A stretch of 64,000 bases of DNA from Rehmannia glutinosa (GCA_016081115.2 CM071930.1:35851641-35915640), one strand, 5' to 3'. Shown: positions 1 through 12,813, counted from the stretch's first letter. Program-made: numbers and translations. The notes: a model not told the origin generated them from the letters alone.

Positions 1-345
1 TTTATATTGTGAGTCTAATTCAACATTTGGTAATAATTTCATATCTACCAATTTCTTTATGGAATTCATGTTAACATGCCCAAGTCTAACATGCCATAAA
101 TCACACGACTCAATCATATAAGAGGAAGAAGCAATAGTTTTATTAGCATCATTTGTGCGGCGCACAACCATTACATTCATCTTGAACAATCCCATTTCAA
201 GGTGTCCCTTTCCGAGGAATTGCCCATTCTTAGTAAGTACAAAGCTCTGGAACACTAGTCTAAAGCCATGTTGTACAAGTAATGACCCTGATACAAGATT
301 TTTCCTAATGTCTGGGACATGCAATACTTCTTTCAGTGTTAGCTC
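1..345 (-). pseudogene. copia pol fragment (GAG-pre-integrase region) of element H
   Basis: On the minus strand positions 345-1 read without a stop. They give the stretch LHVPDIRKNLVSGSLL, the tract VLTKNGQFLGKG, and then the pre-integrase core LWHVRLGHVNMNSIKKL. These are hallmark residues of the copia polyprotein between protease and integrase. The fragment is cut at 345 by element A and at 1 by the window edge. Upstream codons of the same polyprotein continue at 14375 and beyond on the minus strand. In the family this segment is processed from a gag-pol polyprotein and precedes the integrase zinc finger. Confidence 0.85.
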
Positions 346-1913
346 TGTTGGGAAATTTATTGTTTAGATTTTGATGAATGCCATGTAAAACTTAGAATAG
401 GAAGTTGGCACCCCATTTTGTTGTAAACGCATTGTAACAAATAGGGTCTGGTTTGAGTCAAGTGAGTTAAGTCGGCTATGCCTAAACATGAAAGAAGACA
501 ATCGGAGACTAGAAGGAAGACTCCGCAGGAGACAAAGAGTATGGCAAAGAAGAGAAGACGGGAACTCATTGAAGGTGCAATGCGTGAGTAAAGTATCGAG
601 TCAAGTCAACTTAAGATAGCCAAGTCTCAAGTTGAAATGACAAGAGTCATTCAATGATTGAAAGTCGACTCTAAGTCATCCGGGAAAGCAAGGAAACGCT
701 TGATCAAGTCGAGATAATCGAAAGAGATCCGTTGCACGAAATCAAGAGAATTACTTAAACAAGTAATACCTCCATGCTATCTTTCTCGAAGTGCTCAAAT
801 TTTGGAAGCGTGCAAAGGAATGAACCAATGGGAAGCACTACACCGTGTCGAACTACGAAAAGTCAAGAACAATTCATACGAGGAAGTGGCAATTCCAAGG
901 ACTGCAAAGACAAGCCAACGACCACAAGTGACTTTAAAAAATAAGCCTATCTCTTCAACGGCGATTTTTGAAAGATCACTATAAAAGGCCGAGGAATGAC
1001 TACGAGAGGAGGTTACACAAAAGGTTACCTCAACCACGAACATTCAAGCAAATATTTGAACTCAGAACCTAAGATATTCTCAAATCATTCAAGATTAATC
1101 CTCAAGCCTACACTACGAAGAAAATCAATCCAACACTCACCGTGAAGGAAAGATAACTTCAATCGCTTGAAGAGGAAATTGTTGAAGAATCAAGGGGTCT
1201 ACATTCCACGAAGGATTGTAGGAAGGTTCAAGGTCGAACCGTCTTGAGTTTTTGGAGGGCTTCGTGATCAAATCCAAAGAGCTTGAGCAAGTGGTGAGTC
1301 ATAGTAGCAAAAATGGTTGCCTGTGAAGAAGCCGAGTCATACGAGAAGCCACCTGAGTGATCAAGGCATCTCCGGATCGAGTCCCAAAGGATCAAGTCAC
1401 TTGTGTGATCAAGACTTGTATCCGGACGGGATCTATTACCACTTTGTATACTTGATCAATACCTAGTGGATTCCTCCAGAGTTGGAGAAGAGAGGAGTAG
1501 AATAATTACCCCATCTTCGAACCTCTATAAAAACTTATCGTGTCATTTACATTTCAAAGACTTTAATTCCTGCATCTTATTTGTTTAATTCTGTGACATA
1601 TTTGCTATCCAACCGATAATCTCTAAGTACTAAAACCAAGCATTAAATCATTACTAAACCAAACTTAAGGGTGTTAAGTCTTCCGCTAAAAACAAACCAC
1701 AGTTGAGCTAATTCATCTTAACACCGAGTTATTCTATCAACAAATCGATCGAGTCTCATTGAGTGACTAACTCTCTTGATTAACTAAATTGGTCATCCAC
1801 CAAGGACACAAGCGTAGTATCAACTCGAACTTTTAAAAGGACCAAAAGTGAAAATTTGGTAAGGTTTATTCAACCCCCTTCTAAACCTTACACTCACACC
1901 CTTGGGACCTACA
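346..1913 (+). repeat. 5' LTR of element A (1568 bp)
   Basis: It begins TGTTGGG at 346 and ends CCTACA at 1913, two bases before the PBS. It matches 12828-14374 over its whole length, with many small indels. It holds two TATA-like boxes, TATAAAAGG at 980 and TATAAAAA at 1526. Short ORFs inside it are not genes. Confidence 0.93.
980..988 (+). promoter_or_regulatory. candidate LTR TATA box, element A
   Basis: TATAAAAGG follows gatcac and precedes ccgagga. The same box occurs in the other LTRs of the family (13452, 18735, and TATAAAAAAGG at 33179). A second conserved TATAAAAA lies about 545 bp downstream at 1526-1533. Which one sets the R region cannot be told from sequence. Confidence 0.5.
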
Positions 1914-1915
1914 AG

Positions 1916-1927
1916 TGGTATCGGAGC
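1916..1927 (+). other. primer-binding site of element A
   Basis: TGGTATCGGAGC starts two bases after the LTR. It differs by one base from TGGTATCAGAGC, the usual plant copia PBS complementary to the 3' end of initiator tRNA-Met. Confidence 0.85.
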
Positions 1928-2039
1928 GGTTGGTTCATTGAGCCTTCCGCACCGTTCTTGAAATAGATCTCCAAACTTTTCAAAGTCTGTTTTAGTACTT
2001 AAGTTTTCAAAACTCCTTTTATCATTAAAAGTTATTATC

Positions 2040-4390
2040 ATGGAAGCAAATTTGACACGCATCCCTATGTTCACTATTGAAGAATTTGATGATTGGAAAA
2101 TTCGTATGCGAGGCTCATCTATCAAAGCATTACATGATGAGATGTGGATAGTGATAGAGGATGGGCCACCGCAAATCTTAAAAGTGAACACAATCTGTAA
2201 GAAGAGCTACAAAAGAAGGTGAAGAGGATATTGCCCTAGACCCGACTATGGTTGAAAAACCAAGAACTGAATGGACAAATGATGACAGAAAAGATACAAC
2301 CTGGACAATGTAGCCAAGGACATCCTTTACAAAACCTTGGATAAAGCCATGTTCAATAAAGTCAAATCATGCAAAACGGCTAAAGAAATGCAGGACAAGC
2401 TAACATTGATTTGTGAAGGCTCGAAACAAATCAAGGAAAATAAATTATCGATGGCTATACAAAAATTTGAGAATTTCAAAATGATCGCAGGAGAAAACCT
2501 GGATCAAGCTGGATGCTCGGTTCACGAAATCACCAACGAGCTATCTCGCACTTGGAAAGGAATATACGAAGAAATGTGTATGAAGATCCTAAAAAGTCTC
2601 CCATTGAATGGGAAATGAAGGTCATGGCACCGAGACATTCCATGGACCTATCGAAGACCTCCAACCATGAACTATTCTCGGATCTCAAAGCCTACGAATT
2701 TGAGCCGAGAAGAAAAGATCGAGAAGAGACAAATTATACCCAAAACAATGCTCTAATTGTTAAGATGGAAAGAGAGTTTAGATCAAAGAAGTCATTGATC
2801 CGAGAAGAAATAGCCCGATGGTTAAAAGGTTCAACAAGTTCTTCAATAAGAACTACAAGAGAGGCAAGGGCGAATCTTCCGAGAAGACACTCGGCTCCTC
2901 CAAGTCAAGGGAAGATAGGCCAACCAAGAGAACAAATCATCAAAAAGTCAATATCAAAGGGTGACAATCCAAGAATGGAAAGAGCGATTAAAAGGTTAAA
3001 TATCTATCTTTGGAACTGTAGGCAACCAGGTCACTATGCCATTGATTGTCCATATCCTGTAGTCAACAAATACAGGGAATGAAGAAGAAAGAAAGGTCTT
3101 GAGAGAAAGAAGACAAGAAAAGAAAAAGGCAATGTTGGCCGCAGAGATCGGCTATTTGAGACAAATGCAAGTCAAGAGAGACAACTGATTGAGAGAAGAA
3201 AGTGAAGTGACTACTCAAGTGACTTTGAAGAAGAAGCTCGATCTTTTGATGGCCAAGGAACAAGATCAACTCCGACCAAGAAGATGAGGTACACTCTAAC
3301 TCATCAAACTCGATTCCAGTGATAGTGATATGATACACACACTTCATCACCCACGATCTTTATGATTCATTAGGCAAAATGATGAAAGATTTTGAACACA
3401 TTAAATCCTCACACACACTACTAAATGAGGAAAACAGCCTACTCAAGAGCCAAAACTCATAGCTGACTAAGGAGCTGAGTACTCTAAGTCAAATAGCTGA
3501 TGAGAATAAAAGTTTAAAAATTTGAAAATGCCAAGCTAATCGCAGAAATAGCTGCCATAGAAAAGAGGGAGAATGACCTCAAAAATGTGATTGCCTCATT
3601 CACTAAGGCATCTAAATCATTGGATGATCTTATTATGAGTCAAAGAGAATGTGGAGACAAGACAGGCTTAGGATTTAATTCCTCTGTGCTATGTCAAACT
3701 CCAAAAGTAATTTTGGAAAAAGGATCTTCAAGCAATGAAGTATCTCAAAAATCCAAAACTCCAAATGGTGCACACACATTCACTCCAAAGTACAATTACA
3801 AACAAAATGGCCTTGGTTATAAAGGAAAAGGAAAACAACCAGTTGGGTGCGTTGAGAGGACAAACAGAGAAGAAATTCAGCAGTTCCTCAAAAACTCCAA
3901 ACAGAATTACTCAGAAAGAAGAAACAGAGCTACCAAAAACCCCAAAAGTTCTATAAAAGAAACACATATGATGGGAATGTTAGAAAATATCCAAGCTAAG
4001 CTGATTGAACGATGTGAACTATCAAAGATAAACTTATGGAATATAAGCCCAAATGGCAAAGGCTTAGAACTCAAAAAGGCCATTCCAAAAGTATAAGAGC
4101 TTTCATCAAAGACACATATGCACCTAGGCACTACACTCGAGAGACACCACAATTACCCAAAGAAGGCAATTGCTAAAACACATATATAGGCATACGAGAC
4201 AAAAGAGACAAATTGTATGAACCTAGAATCCCCAAGCAATTTGCCAAAATTAATTATGATTATGGCACGATAGATGGCAACCCCTTAGAGCCGATCATTT
4301 GGCTATAGGCTGTTGGATCATCTTACAATACTAACCCCTCGGACCCGCACAAGTATGGGTACCTAAAACTTAATTTCCTTGATTGCGGTT
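2040..4390 (+). pseudogene. gag of Sirevirus-like element A, frameshifted
   Basis: The ATG at 2040 opens MEANLTRIPMF, the same start as in B (19780) and D (34205). The capsid-like region follows at about 2090-2720, in pieces joined by frameshifts; one shared stretch is YKTLDKAMFNKVKSC. A CCHC zinc knuckle lies at about 3015-3056, but its first Cys reads Leu (LWNCRQPGHYAIDC). A Ser-rich stretch and a long coiled coil follow (about 3360-3650), ending in SQRECGDKTGLGF, a Sirevirus gag hallmark. A basic tail leads into the protease near 4390. Gag would package the RNA into virus-like particles; the breaks here make an intact protein impossible as written. Confidence 0.82.
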
Positions 4391-7300
4391 CAAGGAACAA
4401 CCGAGTGCCAGGAACCTGGTACATGGATAGTGGTCGTTCCGGACATATGACAGAAACAAGAAAAATCATCAAAATTCAAGGAAGTTAAAGGAGCAAAAGT
4501 CATATTTGGAGGAAATGAAGCTCCGGAGAAATAAGAGGCACTTTGGATCCATCAAGAAGAACGGATTAGAAATCACGGATGTTGCATATGTTGAAGGACT
4601 CAACTTCAACTTGCTAAGCATCACCCAACTCGTGACATGGGCTATAATGTTGGATTTAACATGGGTACATGCCAAATCAAGGATATTGAATCAAATGAAG
4701 TTGTGTTGCAAGGATGCGGATAAAGGAACATGTATGTAGTAGATTGGTCAACCGCTACACCCAAAGACTGTCTATTAGCAAAGAGCACAAATGAATCAAG
4801 TTGGTGTGGCACAAAAAGTCGAGTCACCGAATTTCAAAACACTTAACAAGCTTGCGAAGTAATCTTGTGATAGGTCTTCCGGACTCGAGATACAAGAATG
4901 AGAGTATATGTGACGCATGCGGAAGGGAAAACAGATCAAATCATCATTCAAAGAAAAGACATGCCCATCTTCAACAAGGATATTGCACTGCTACATATGG
5001 ATCTATTTGGTCCATTGAACCACTAGCATAAGTGGGAATAAATATACCTTGGTGGTAGTAGATGACTACTCAAGATATACATGGACAACATTCATGTGTA
5101 AGAAGAAAGAAACTCTCTGAGAAACTACCGCGGTGATGAAGAGGATTCAAAATGAGAAGAGCCAAACCATTATCAAAATAAGATCGAGATAGAACCGAGT
5201 TTGTCAATGGTATAATAACTCAATATTGTATTGAAAATGGAATTGGTCATGAATTATCTGCAGCAAGGACTCCACAAGAGAATGGAGTTGCGAAAAGAAG
5301 GAATAGAACTCTCAAAGAAGCGGCAAGGACCATGTTAGCGAGAAGCGGGGTTACCAAAGAGATTTTGGGCTGAAGCAATCAACAAACTTGCTACACTCAA
5401 AATAGATGTATGATAAAACAGACAAATGACAAAGACTCCCTATGAGATTTGGACGGGAGAAAACCAAATGTTGCATATTTTAGAATATTTGGATGTAAAT
5501 GCTTCGTCCACAACAATGGCAAAGACAATCTAAAGGCTTTCGATGCTAAAGTCGATGAAGGTATCTTCTTGGGATACTCACCGAAAGCAAAGCCTATAGA
5601 GTACTCAACAAAAGGACTATGGTTGCAGAGAATCCATTCATGTGATATTCGATGAGCCAAATGTAAATGGAGAAGACATTGAAGAGTCACCGATAAGTTT
5701 GAATCATCCAACCATACGAAAAATCCTATCTTTGAAAGTCAAGGCGGAATTATAAACTCGAGATGAAGATGAGATAGCCGAGTCCCATAGAATCTTTGGA
5801 AAATTTGCGCTAAGTGATTGCGAGAGAGCTGATCAAAGCAACACGGTGCTTAGACGATCAATCCGGCTAACTTACTTCAACTCGATGTAAGATGGTGAAA
5901 GACCATCCACGAACTTGTCATTGGAGATATAAGAGAAGGCGTCAAAACAAGATCGAAACTCAACAAGAAGCTATGTTCACATGCTTTATCTCACAAATAG
6001 AGCCTAAAGACGTGTTACAAGCATTAGATGACACACATTGGATTCAAGCTATGCAAGAAGAGTCAATCAATTTGAAAGAAATGAAGTATGGGAATTAGTT
6101 CAAAGACCCACCCATCAAAATGTCATTGGTACTAAATGGGTGTTCGAAACAAGATGAACGAGGAGGGTTCTGTGGTAAGAAACAAAGCAAGACTAGTAGC
6201 GAAGGATATTGCCAAGAAGAAGAATAGATTTTGATGAAACATTTGCTTCAGCAAGATTGGAAGCTATAAGGATGTTTCTTGCCTATGCGACTCACAAGAA
6301 TTTTATTGTATATGAGATGGACGTAAAAGTGCATTCCTAAATGGTCTATTGGAAGAAGAAGTGTATGTTGAACAACCTCCAGGATTTGAGCGAAGACTCT
6401 TGGAGATAAGGTATACAAACTCAAGAAAGCTCTGTATGGATTGAAACAGGCACCCAGCATGGTATGATACTTTGTCACAATTCCTAACGAGAATGGATTC
6501 ACAAAAGGAAAAGTAGATAGAACACTTTTCAAATTCAAGAAAAGAAGAGCATCTTTGCTTGTTCAAATATATGTGGATGACATCATTTTTGGATCCACAA
6601 ACAAAGAGCTATGTGAAATTTTTTTCAAATCTCATGCAAAGAAAATTTGAAATGAGCATGATGGGAGAACCCGACATTCTTCCTTGGACTCCAAGTAAAA
6701 CAAACAAGGATGGAACCTTCATAAGTCAAACAAAATACACGAGAGATTTAATGAAGAAATTTGGTATGGAGGAGAAGTCTTCGTGAAAATACCAATGAAT
6801 ACATCATCAAAATGGACATGGATGTAGATGGCAAGCCTCGTAGATCAAACAAGATACAAAGCACTTATTGGATCATTGCTTTATCTCACAAAGCAAGCGA
6901 GCGGACATCACCTTTCTTTGTCAGGTGTATGTGTGAGATTTCAATCTACTCCAAAAGAGCCATATGATTTGCAGCTAAGAGGATTTTGAGATATTTGAAA
7001 GGAAGGCAAGAAGTTGGCTTATGGTATCCAAAGGAAGGTGGATTCAAGCTAATTGGCTATTCGGACTCGACTATCTTTGGATGCGAGTTGACAGAAGAGC
7101 ACCTCGAGGCACATGTCAAATGCTTGGAAACATGCTAATTTCTGGTTTAGCAAAAAGCAAAATTCAATAGCCACCTCTACAAATGACGGAATACATAGTC
7201 ATGGCAAGGGCAAATTTGTGCCCAAATCCTATGGATGAGGCAAAGAATCGAGAGACTATGAAGTTGAAAAAAAATTCCAATCATGTGTGATAACACAAGT

Positions 7301-7530
7301 GCAATTGCAATCACTCGAGAATCTGTGTTGCACTCAAGAACAAAGCATATCGATGTCGAGATATCACTTCATAAGAGATCATGTTGAAAAGAAGGACATC
7401 ATCTTGGAATATATTTCAACCGATAAACATTGGTGACATATTCACAAAACCATTATGTGAATCAAGATTTGAAGAACTCAAGCATGAGTTAGGGTTAATT
7501 GAACTGAGACACTCGAGGAAGACTCAAAGA
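4391..7530 (+). pseudogene. pol of Sirevirus-like element A (protease, integrase, RT, RNase H), frameshifted
   Basis: Protease: the aspartic motif MDSG at about 4422-4433, where the usual CSAH that follows reads RSGH. GAG-pre-integrase: WHKKSSHRISKHL and the paired ICDAC near 4805-4930. Integrase core: VVVDDYSRYTWT near 5050, then PQENGVAKRRNRTLKEA near 5272, and a C-terminal FGCKCFVHNNGKD. RT: region 6020-6780 with YVDDIIFGST at 6571. RNase H: LRYLKGRQEVGLWYPKEGG near 6990, CDNTSAIAIT near 7286, and the conserved end DIFTKPLCESRFEELKHEL to about 7500. Frames change many times, so no enzyme is intact. A closely similar pol lies in B at 22141-25255. Confidence 0.85.
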
Positions 7531-8070
7531 AAAGAAATGAAACACAAAAAGAGAGAAAGGATCAAATTCTCAAAATCAGCCTAAATGAATCGGCCATGTC
7601 TCGAAAGACAAATATATCAAATTAATCGACAAATGAGTCACCGAGAGAACGTGACTTAAGAGTTAAATCGGCTAAGAGATAAGTTTCTAGTCATTTATGA
7701 GCAAAATGACAAAAACGCATCGTTTTACTAAGCGGGAATGTTTTTAAGAATGACGCCAAAGATAATGATGATGTGTACGACAAAAAGCTGCATACCAAGC
7801 TTATGATTGGATATAAATCTTTGCCGCATTAAATCGAGACATTAAATGCTAATCGGCGTGCAAAAAATCTAAGCCGTTGATTTCGATCACATTTCAAAAA
7901 CTATCCGCACGTCCTTTCGGAAGCCATACTTAAACGTTTTCGTCTGTTTTCTCTCACATATTACCAAAACGTTTCATTTCTATCTCGAAAGCAAAGGCAA
8001 AACACTCTCAAAACCCTATCAATATTCAAATCAACTTCTATGTTTCCTTTCGTGAAATCTTTGAAAAAAA
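7531..8070 (+). promoter_or_regulatory. candidate internal promoter and leader for ORF3 of element A
   Basis: No coding is seen between pol and ORF3. At 7805-7818 gattgg (inverse CCAAT) runs into TATAAAT, 259 bp before the ORF3 ATG at 8071. Downstream lie a pyrimidine-rich ctctctcac-type patch and aaaccctat, typical of plant leaders. The layout recurs in B (TATAAAT 25562) and D (TATAAAT 36273) at nearly the same distance from ORF3. Function as a promoter is inferred, not shown. Confidence 0.45.
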
Positions 8071-11000
8071 ATGGCACCAACTTATGATTTCGTCAAGTAG
8101 GGAAGCAAATCCACACTGGTCTATAGTGGATTTCGAGGAATGGTCAAACAGGGTCCGATGACGCCCTCATAAAGAAAATCACTGAAAGCTCAAATCGTCC
8201 GGGCTGAAACCATTTCGACGATGGAGTTCTCGATGACCTATGTGGAAGAGGTCGCACGCGATTCTATTTGAGCGATGAGATTCACGATGAGGGATTAAAT
8301 CCTCTGTTCACGGGAAGGAGTTCATCATCTCTGCCAAGGATTTGGTGAACACGCTCACTACCGAGCGGAAGGAGCATCGAAATCAACGAAGCGATGTAGA
8401 CCTGGCTGCTGCCTGGAGGGAAGTAGCCAAATCCGACTATGCTGATAAAATAGTCTACACAGCAAACAAGAGGCTGCTGAAGGAGGATTACCACAAGCTG
8501 TTGGACATAGTTGCCAAATGCATAGACATCAAATTTGGCAGCTTTGACCAACTATCAAAAGCAAAGTTGATCGTAATGGCTGCGATCATTGAAGAAAGGA
8601 AAATAAACTGGGCTGAGTTTGTCTACAGCTGACTCTGCCAGAATGTAGGGAACAAATCCTTCAAGGAAGATGGTGCATTTGGAGGATCCCTGGGATATGG
8701 CCAGTGATTGGCGTGGTGATGGAGGTGAAAGAGTCCCTCTTCGACATGGAAAGGCGTTCCATGTAAACAAGAGGATGTTCGAGATCAAACCTCTCTGCGC
8801 CGAAAGAGAGCCCACGCCAAGAGAGGCCGATACAAGTGAGGGGAATCACCGACCACGAAGATACAAATTGTTTCCTCTCCACCAAAGAAGAAAGTTTCCC
8901 TGCAATTTTGCTAAGAGAATCTGCTTTGCCCTGCAGCACTAAGAAAAACAAACTCTCCCCCCCTGCAGCCGAGTCCCTGCTCCAAAGAAATGGTGTCTCT
9001 GCCCAAAGAAGCGGCAGCCGAGAAGAAATCTCAAATACCTTCTTGATCGTCAAAAAGAGAGAACCGATAAGCCAAGATGGCTGCTCCTCGAAGAAAACAC
9101 GGCCAAGACCCCCCCGCCCGTGGACTCGGAAGACACTCTCTCCGAACCGTAAATCCCCTGCACGAACCAAGAGACGAAGAAGAATCATCAAGCAATCCGA
9201 ACTTGAAAAAGCAGTGTCGGCCACTCAAATTTCATGATCTGGGAGACTATTGGAGAAGTAGAGTCTCGGATATTATTGATGAAACAACCAAGTCTGTTTG
9301 AAAGCGTCAATGAGAAATCAAGACCAGTGTAGTTCGAGCAAAATGAGACACAAGGAGAAGGCGAAAGAGATGATGATGTGATGATCCTATCCCCACCTTA
9401 TCCGGACATCCAAAATCGTCTGCGAGAGTGGAGGAAGTGGAAATTGAGTCGATCCAGGGAAACAGTTCCAACGGCTGAGTTTATCGAAGAAGAAGAGGAA
9501 GCTGTTGAACTTTCTTGGACCCACCACATGTGATCAAGCACTGGATGAAGAAAATGCACGATGATATCTTGCATCTTCAAGGACAAGGAGAAGGAGAGAT
9601 GGCGAGAGGAAGGCGAGGCACGAGAGAAGGCCCGAAGATCTCCCTCTCTCACGGCACCACGAACATACACATTCTCACCTCGACATTCTATCGAGAAAGT
9701 GATGAGGATCCGGACCTCTTCTTTGCCCGAAAGAGTTGCAAATGCAAAGCAATGCACGAATCGAGAATTCTTCATGAGAAAAGAATGATGGAGGGACCAG
9801 AGAGTCCTCCAAAGCACACCTGAATTGGACCCAATGGGAGTGGTGCGGCATATTGCCCACGATTGTTCTTGCCACCACTTCCCAAACACTCACTCGGAGG
9901 AAGGAATTAAGGGAAATGGTGATGAAAACGGGTTAGTGGGGACCCCAACGAGCCAACCCCTAATGAAGGTGTCTTACCACCCGCCCCAACGGTGAACACT
10001 CGGCGAAAATAGCCGGGAGTTTGGAGACGAGTGACCCCATTCCAAGTCACTCGGTGATGCGCCCGGTGGGGGAAACTCCTCCACTGCGGCAAAGAAGTCG
10101 GAGGATGTTGCGGATGACTCCACAACGAATCTAGGAGGCGAAGTGGAGAAAGTACAAACACAAAATACCATACACAAGTTGCCATCAATCAAGCTCGGGC
10201 GATTGAGACTGTCTCGGTGAGGTGCCAACCGCTGCGAAGGCTAATGACGCCGGCGATGCGATCGAGGCACGAAAGAACGCCAGGAGTTAACACTGGGCGA
10301 TGAAAGTGCAATCCATGGGGTTGAGACTCCAATGGATGCCACCACGAAAGACCCTAAGATAGCCGACACTTTGTCGAAAGGAGGTCAAGGCCTCATTGCG
10401 ATTGAGACTGCGGGGAGGTAATGAAGGCCAACGGGAGGTTGAGACTTCCCGGGGTAAAGAAGTCAAGTAGAGAACATCCCTCCTGCTATCATTGATCCAT
10501 CCGAAAAGGAGATTAGCGCACTTCACGACTCCCAGATAATCTGATGTAACTTTTCCGGATTGGAAGAAGACGCGATGCCGAAGTCATCCCCCGTGATCGA
10601 TCCAAAAGACTCGACTAAGGATGTTCCAACCACGAGCAAGTCGACCTCAAGACTACTCGTCAAACTTTCAATTTTGATGATGAGCCACCCATAGAAATCT
10701 CATCATCGTCCGATGACGCTTGATAAGGCGAGGACCACCAACTCAATTGGAAAAACCAACAGACCGACGGCTGTTGAGACATAGGCTCGAGCAAGCTGGG
10801 TCCACTTCACAAAAGACCCCTACAACAGAGTCCACTGCGCAGCTCCCAAGCCGCTGCAGAGTTCGACTCCACAAGGAACTTCACGCGCCCCTCTCATCAT
10901 TGAACAAATCCCGATTGGCCGTGATGATTCCTTTGTAGAATTATTTCCTTTCTCTCTGGAGGTACCCGACCTCCCGACGAGTCGAAAACGAACTTCGCCG

Positions 11001-12565
11001 CGATTCCACGACCAGATCCTGTCATTCCATCGTATACCATCATTCCAGCTCCACCGCTTATGATTTTGATTGGCCAATTGCTTGGCCATCACCGCAACAG
11101 AGGAAACAATGAAGTTCGGGAGGTGTTCAAAGCATTATTTGCGAAATTGAACGGATGGAGAGGCACCATGCCTCGATGGACATGAGACTGACAACAGAGC
11201 CGCCAACCCGATCTGCGACTTGAGAGGCATAATAGTCGAATCGGGGAATGGTGGCAACAAAGAAGAAACAATGCGTGTGGAACAAGCTAGATACTTCAGA
11301 CATTGTTCAACAAGCTGTTGGTATGGAGAGTTGAGAATGCCGATGCAAAGACGAAATTGAGAGAACACATTGAGCACATGCATGAAGCTCACACTGCTGA
11401 GATAAAGTCTGCTGCGTGAGCAAAATAAGAGTGATCTCCGCGTATGGAAGAAAACAAGGAAAGAAAATTCAGCCTTCTCATGGCCGAGATGAAGCTAATT
11501 TGTGAGAGTCCAACGCTACTCGCTCGAATTTTGCGCCGCATACTCACAAAGAGATTCGAGAACTCGGCTATTAGCGCTCGATTTCCTACTTGCAAGTATG
11601 TTTCGGGGTTCCTCTCTCCTTTGATGATGCCAAAAAGGGGGAAGAGGAATACCTAAAAGCGAAAGAGTTCGATGTTGAAAAGGAAGGAAGCATTGCAAAG
11701 GAAAGACAAATGATGAAGTGTCAAAACAAAAGAAAGGAAAGTCAATTGAGGGGAAGGATCGAAAGATATGACATTGATGATTGCACAAACCCCCAACAAG
11801 GTCTTGTCACAAATGATATTATCGGCAGAAAACTCCCAAATGACTCGCCACTCCAACACTCTGCTGCATCTATGGCCGAGAAGAGAAAAACAAATTGAAG
11901 CGAGGGATGGAGGAAGTGGAAGGAAGGTTGAATGCCCGAGTTATGGACATCTTGAAACAAAGATGGAGGCATTCCAAGAGAGAGAGACTTATGCCATCTC
12001 GGATGTCGGGACCACCACGATCGCTTGATGAATTTAAAACGCTTCATCACGAAGGATACTTCACAAACATGTCTATGGCTCAAGCACTGGGACTTGTCTT
12101 GAGGAAAAGGGTCTCACGTTATGTGAAGAAGGCGACAGACAAAGAGACTACCTAGCGATTACTCTGCTGGCCACTCACCGAAAGAAGAAGACCCCAAGTA
12201 ATACACGCCCGAGGAAGAGGAAGAAGCGATGGTGGAGGAAGAGGTTTGAGACCTAGGCCTCCGCCCAAAAACATTGAGTACATAGATCCGGCAAGAAAGG
12301 AGGGATCTCTTCCGATCTTGACCATGTAGCCAATCTGTAAGTGGCTAAAAACAATGCCGAGTATGTGAAAAGAATCGAAGAAGAAAATAAAAGACAAACT
12401 CAGCTATGGGAGGAGAGACAAGAGAGATTAAGAAGAGATGAAGTCGCTTAAAGCATATGAAAAGAAGAAGAAGGCGGTGAAGATGAGAAAAAGAAAGAAG
12501 ACACCGAAGATGATAGAATCAAGAAGATGAAAGAAGGAGGCGTGAAGGAGATGAAGTGTTCTTTA
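8071..12565 (+). pseudogene. third ORF (env-like position) of Sirevirus-like element A, broken
   Basis: The ATG at 8071 opens MAPTYDF, as in B (25820). The N-terminal quarter (about 8071-8790) is the best conserved part. It has a helical domain with KRLLKEDYHKLLDIVAKCID and IEERKINWAEFVYS, then SLGYG-type residues. This looks like the 'putative plant transposon protein' domain carried by extra ORFs of plant LTR elements; that family call is from memory. A Pro/Lys/Arg-rich linker follows (about 8800-9230), then acidic, Glu-rich and coiled-coil stretches. A late block, MSMAQAL (near 12071), and a charged coiled coil near 12360-12550 end it. I see no convincing signal peptide or membrane segment, so 'env' describes position, not function. 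Many frameshifts. Confidence 0.65.
11620..11646 (+). other. internal PPT-like motif in ORF3 of element A
   Basis: TTTGATGATGCC is followed by AAAAAGGGGGAAG, a near copy of the terminal PPT, about 1.18 kb before the 3' LTR. It is kept at the same place in B (29399) and D (40343). Confidence 0.6.
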
Positions 12566-12713
12566 TCCACCCCTTCATGTATTTTACTATGTAAATACAT
12601 ACTATGTAAGTCTTCCGTAATAAATCAGAAATTCTTATTTTTTGCGTAGACATAAATGTTTGCTTTGATACACCTTGTAAACAAATGTGTAAAAGAACAA
12701 GAATGTTATGATC

Positions 12714-12719
12714 AATAAA
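12714..12719 (+). terminator. candidate polyadenylation signal after ORF3, element A
   Basis: AATAAA in gatcaataaaagg, about 100 bp before the PPT. The same signal stands at 30501 in B and 42974 in D. It could end an ORF3 transcript before the 3' LTR; use is inferred. Confidence 0.4.
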
Positions 12720-12813
12720 AGGATTGATTCTACGCATACATTCTCTGTGAATACACTATCTCGTATGTATCTTTGCTATTTACATTTTGAATGTTTTAAG
12801 TTTTGGCATCATC

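Noticed and set aside
795..1043. Short frames on both strands in the LTRs of A, B and D
   Set aside because: They recur at the same LTR place (also near 13243, 18455 and 31025) and have no domain; they are chance frames in repeat DNA.
9398..9889. 163-codon minus-strand frame opposite ORF3 of A
   Set aside because: It is the reverse of the Glu/Arg-rich ORF3 and shows no domain; similar shadows lie opposite ORF3 in B (27088-27586) and D (38671-39012).
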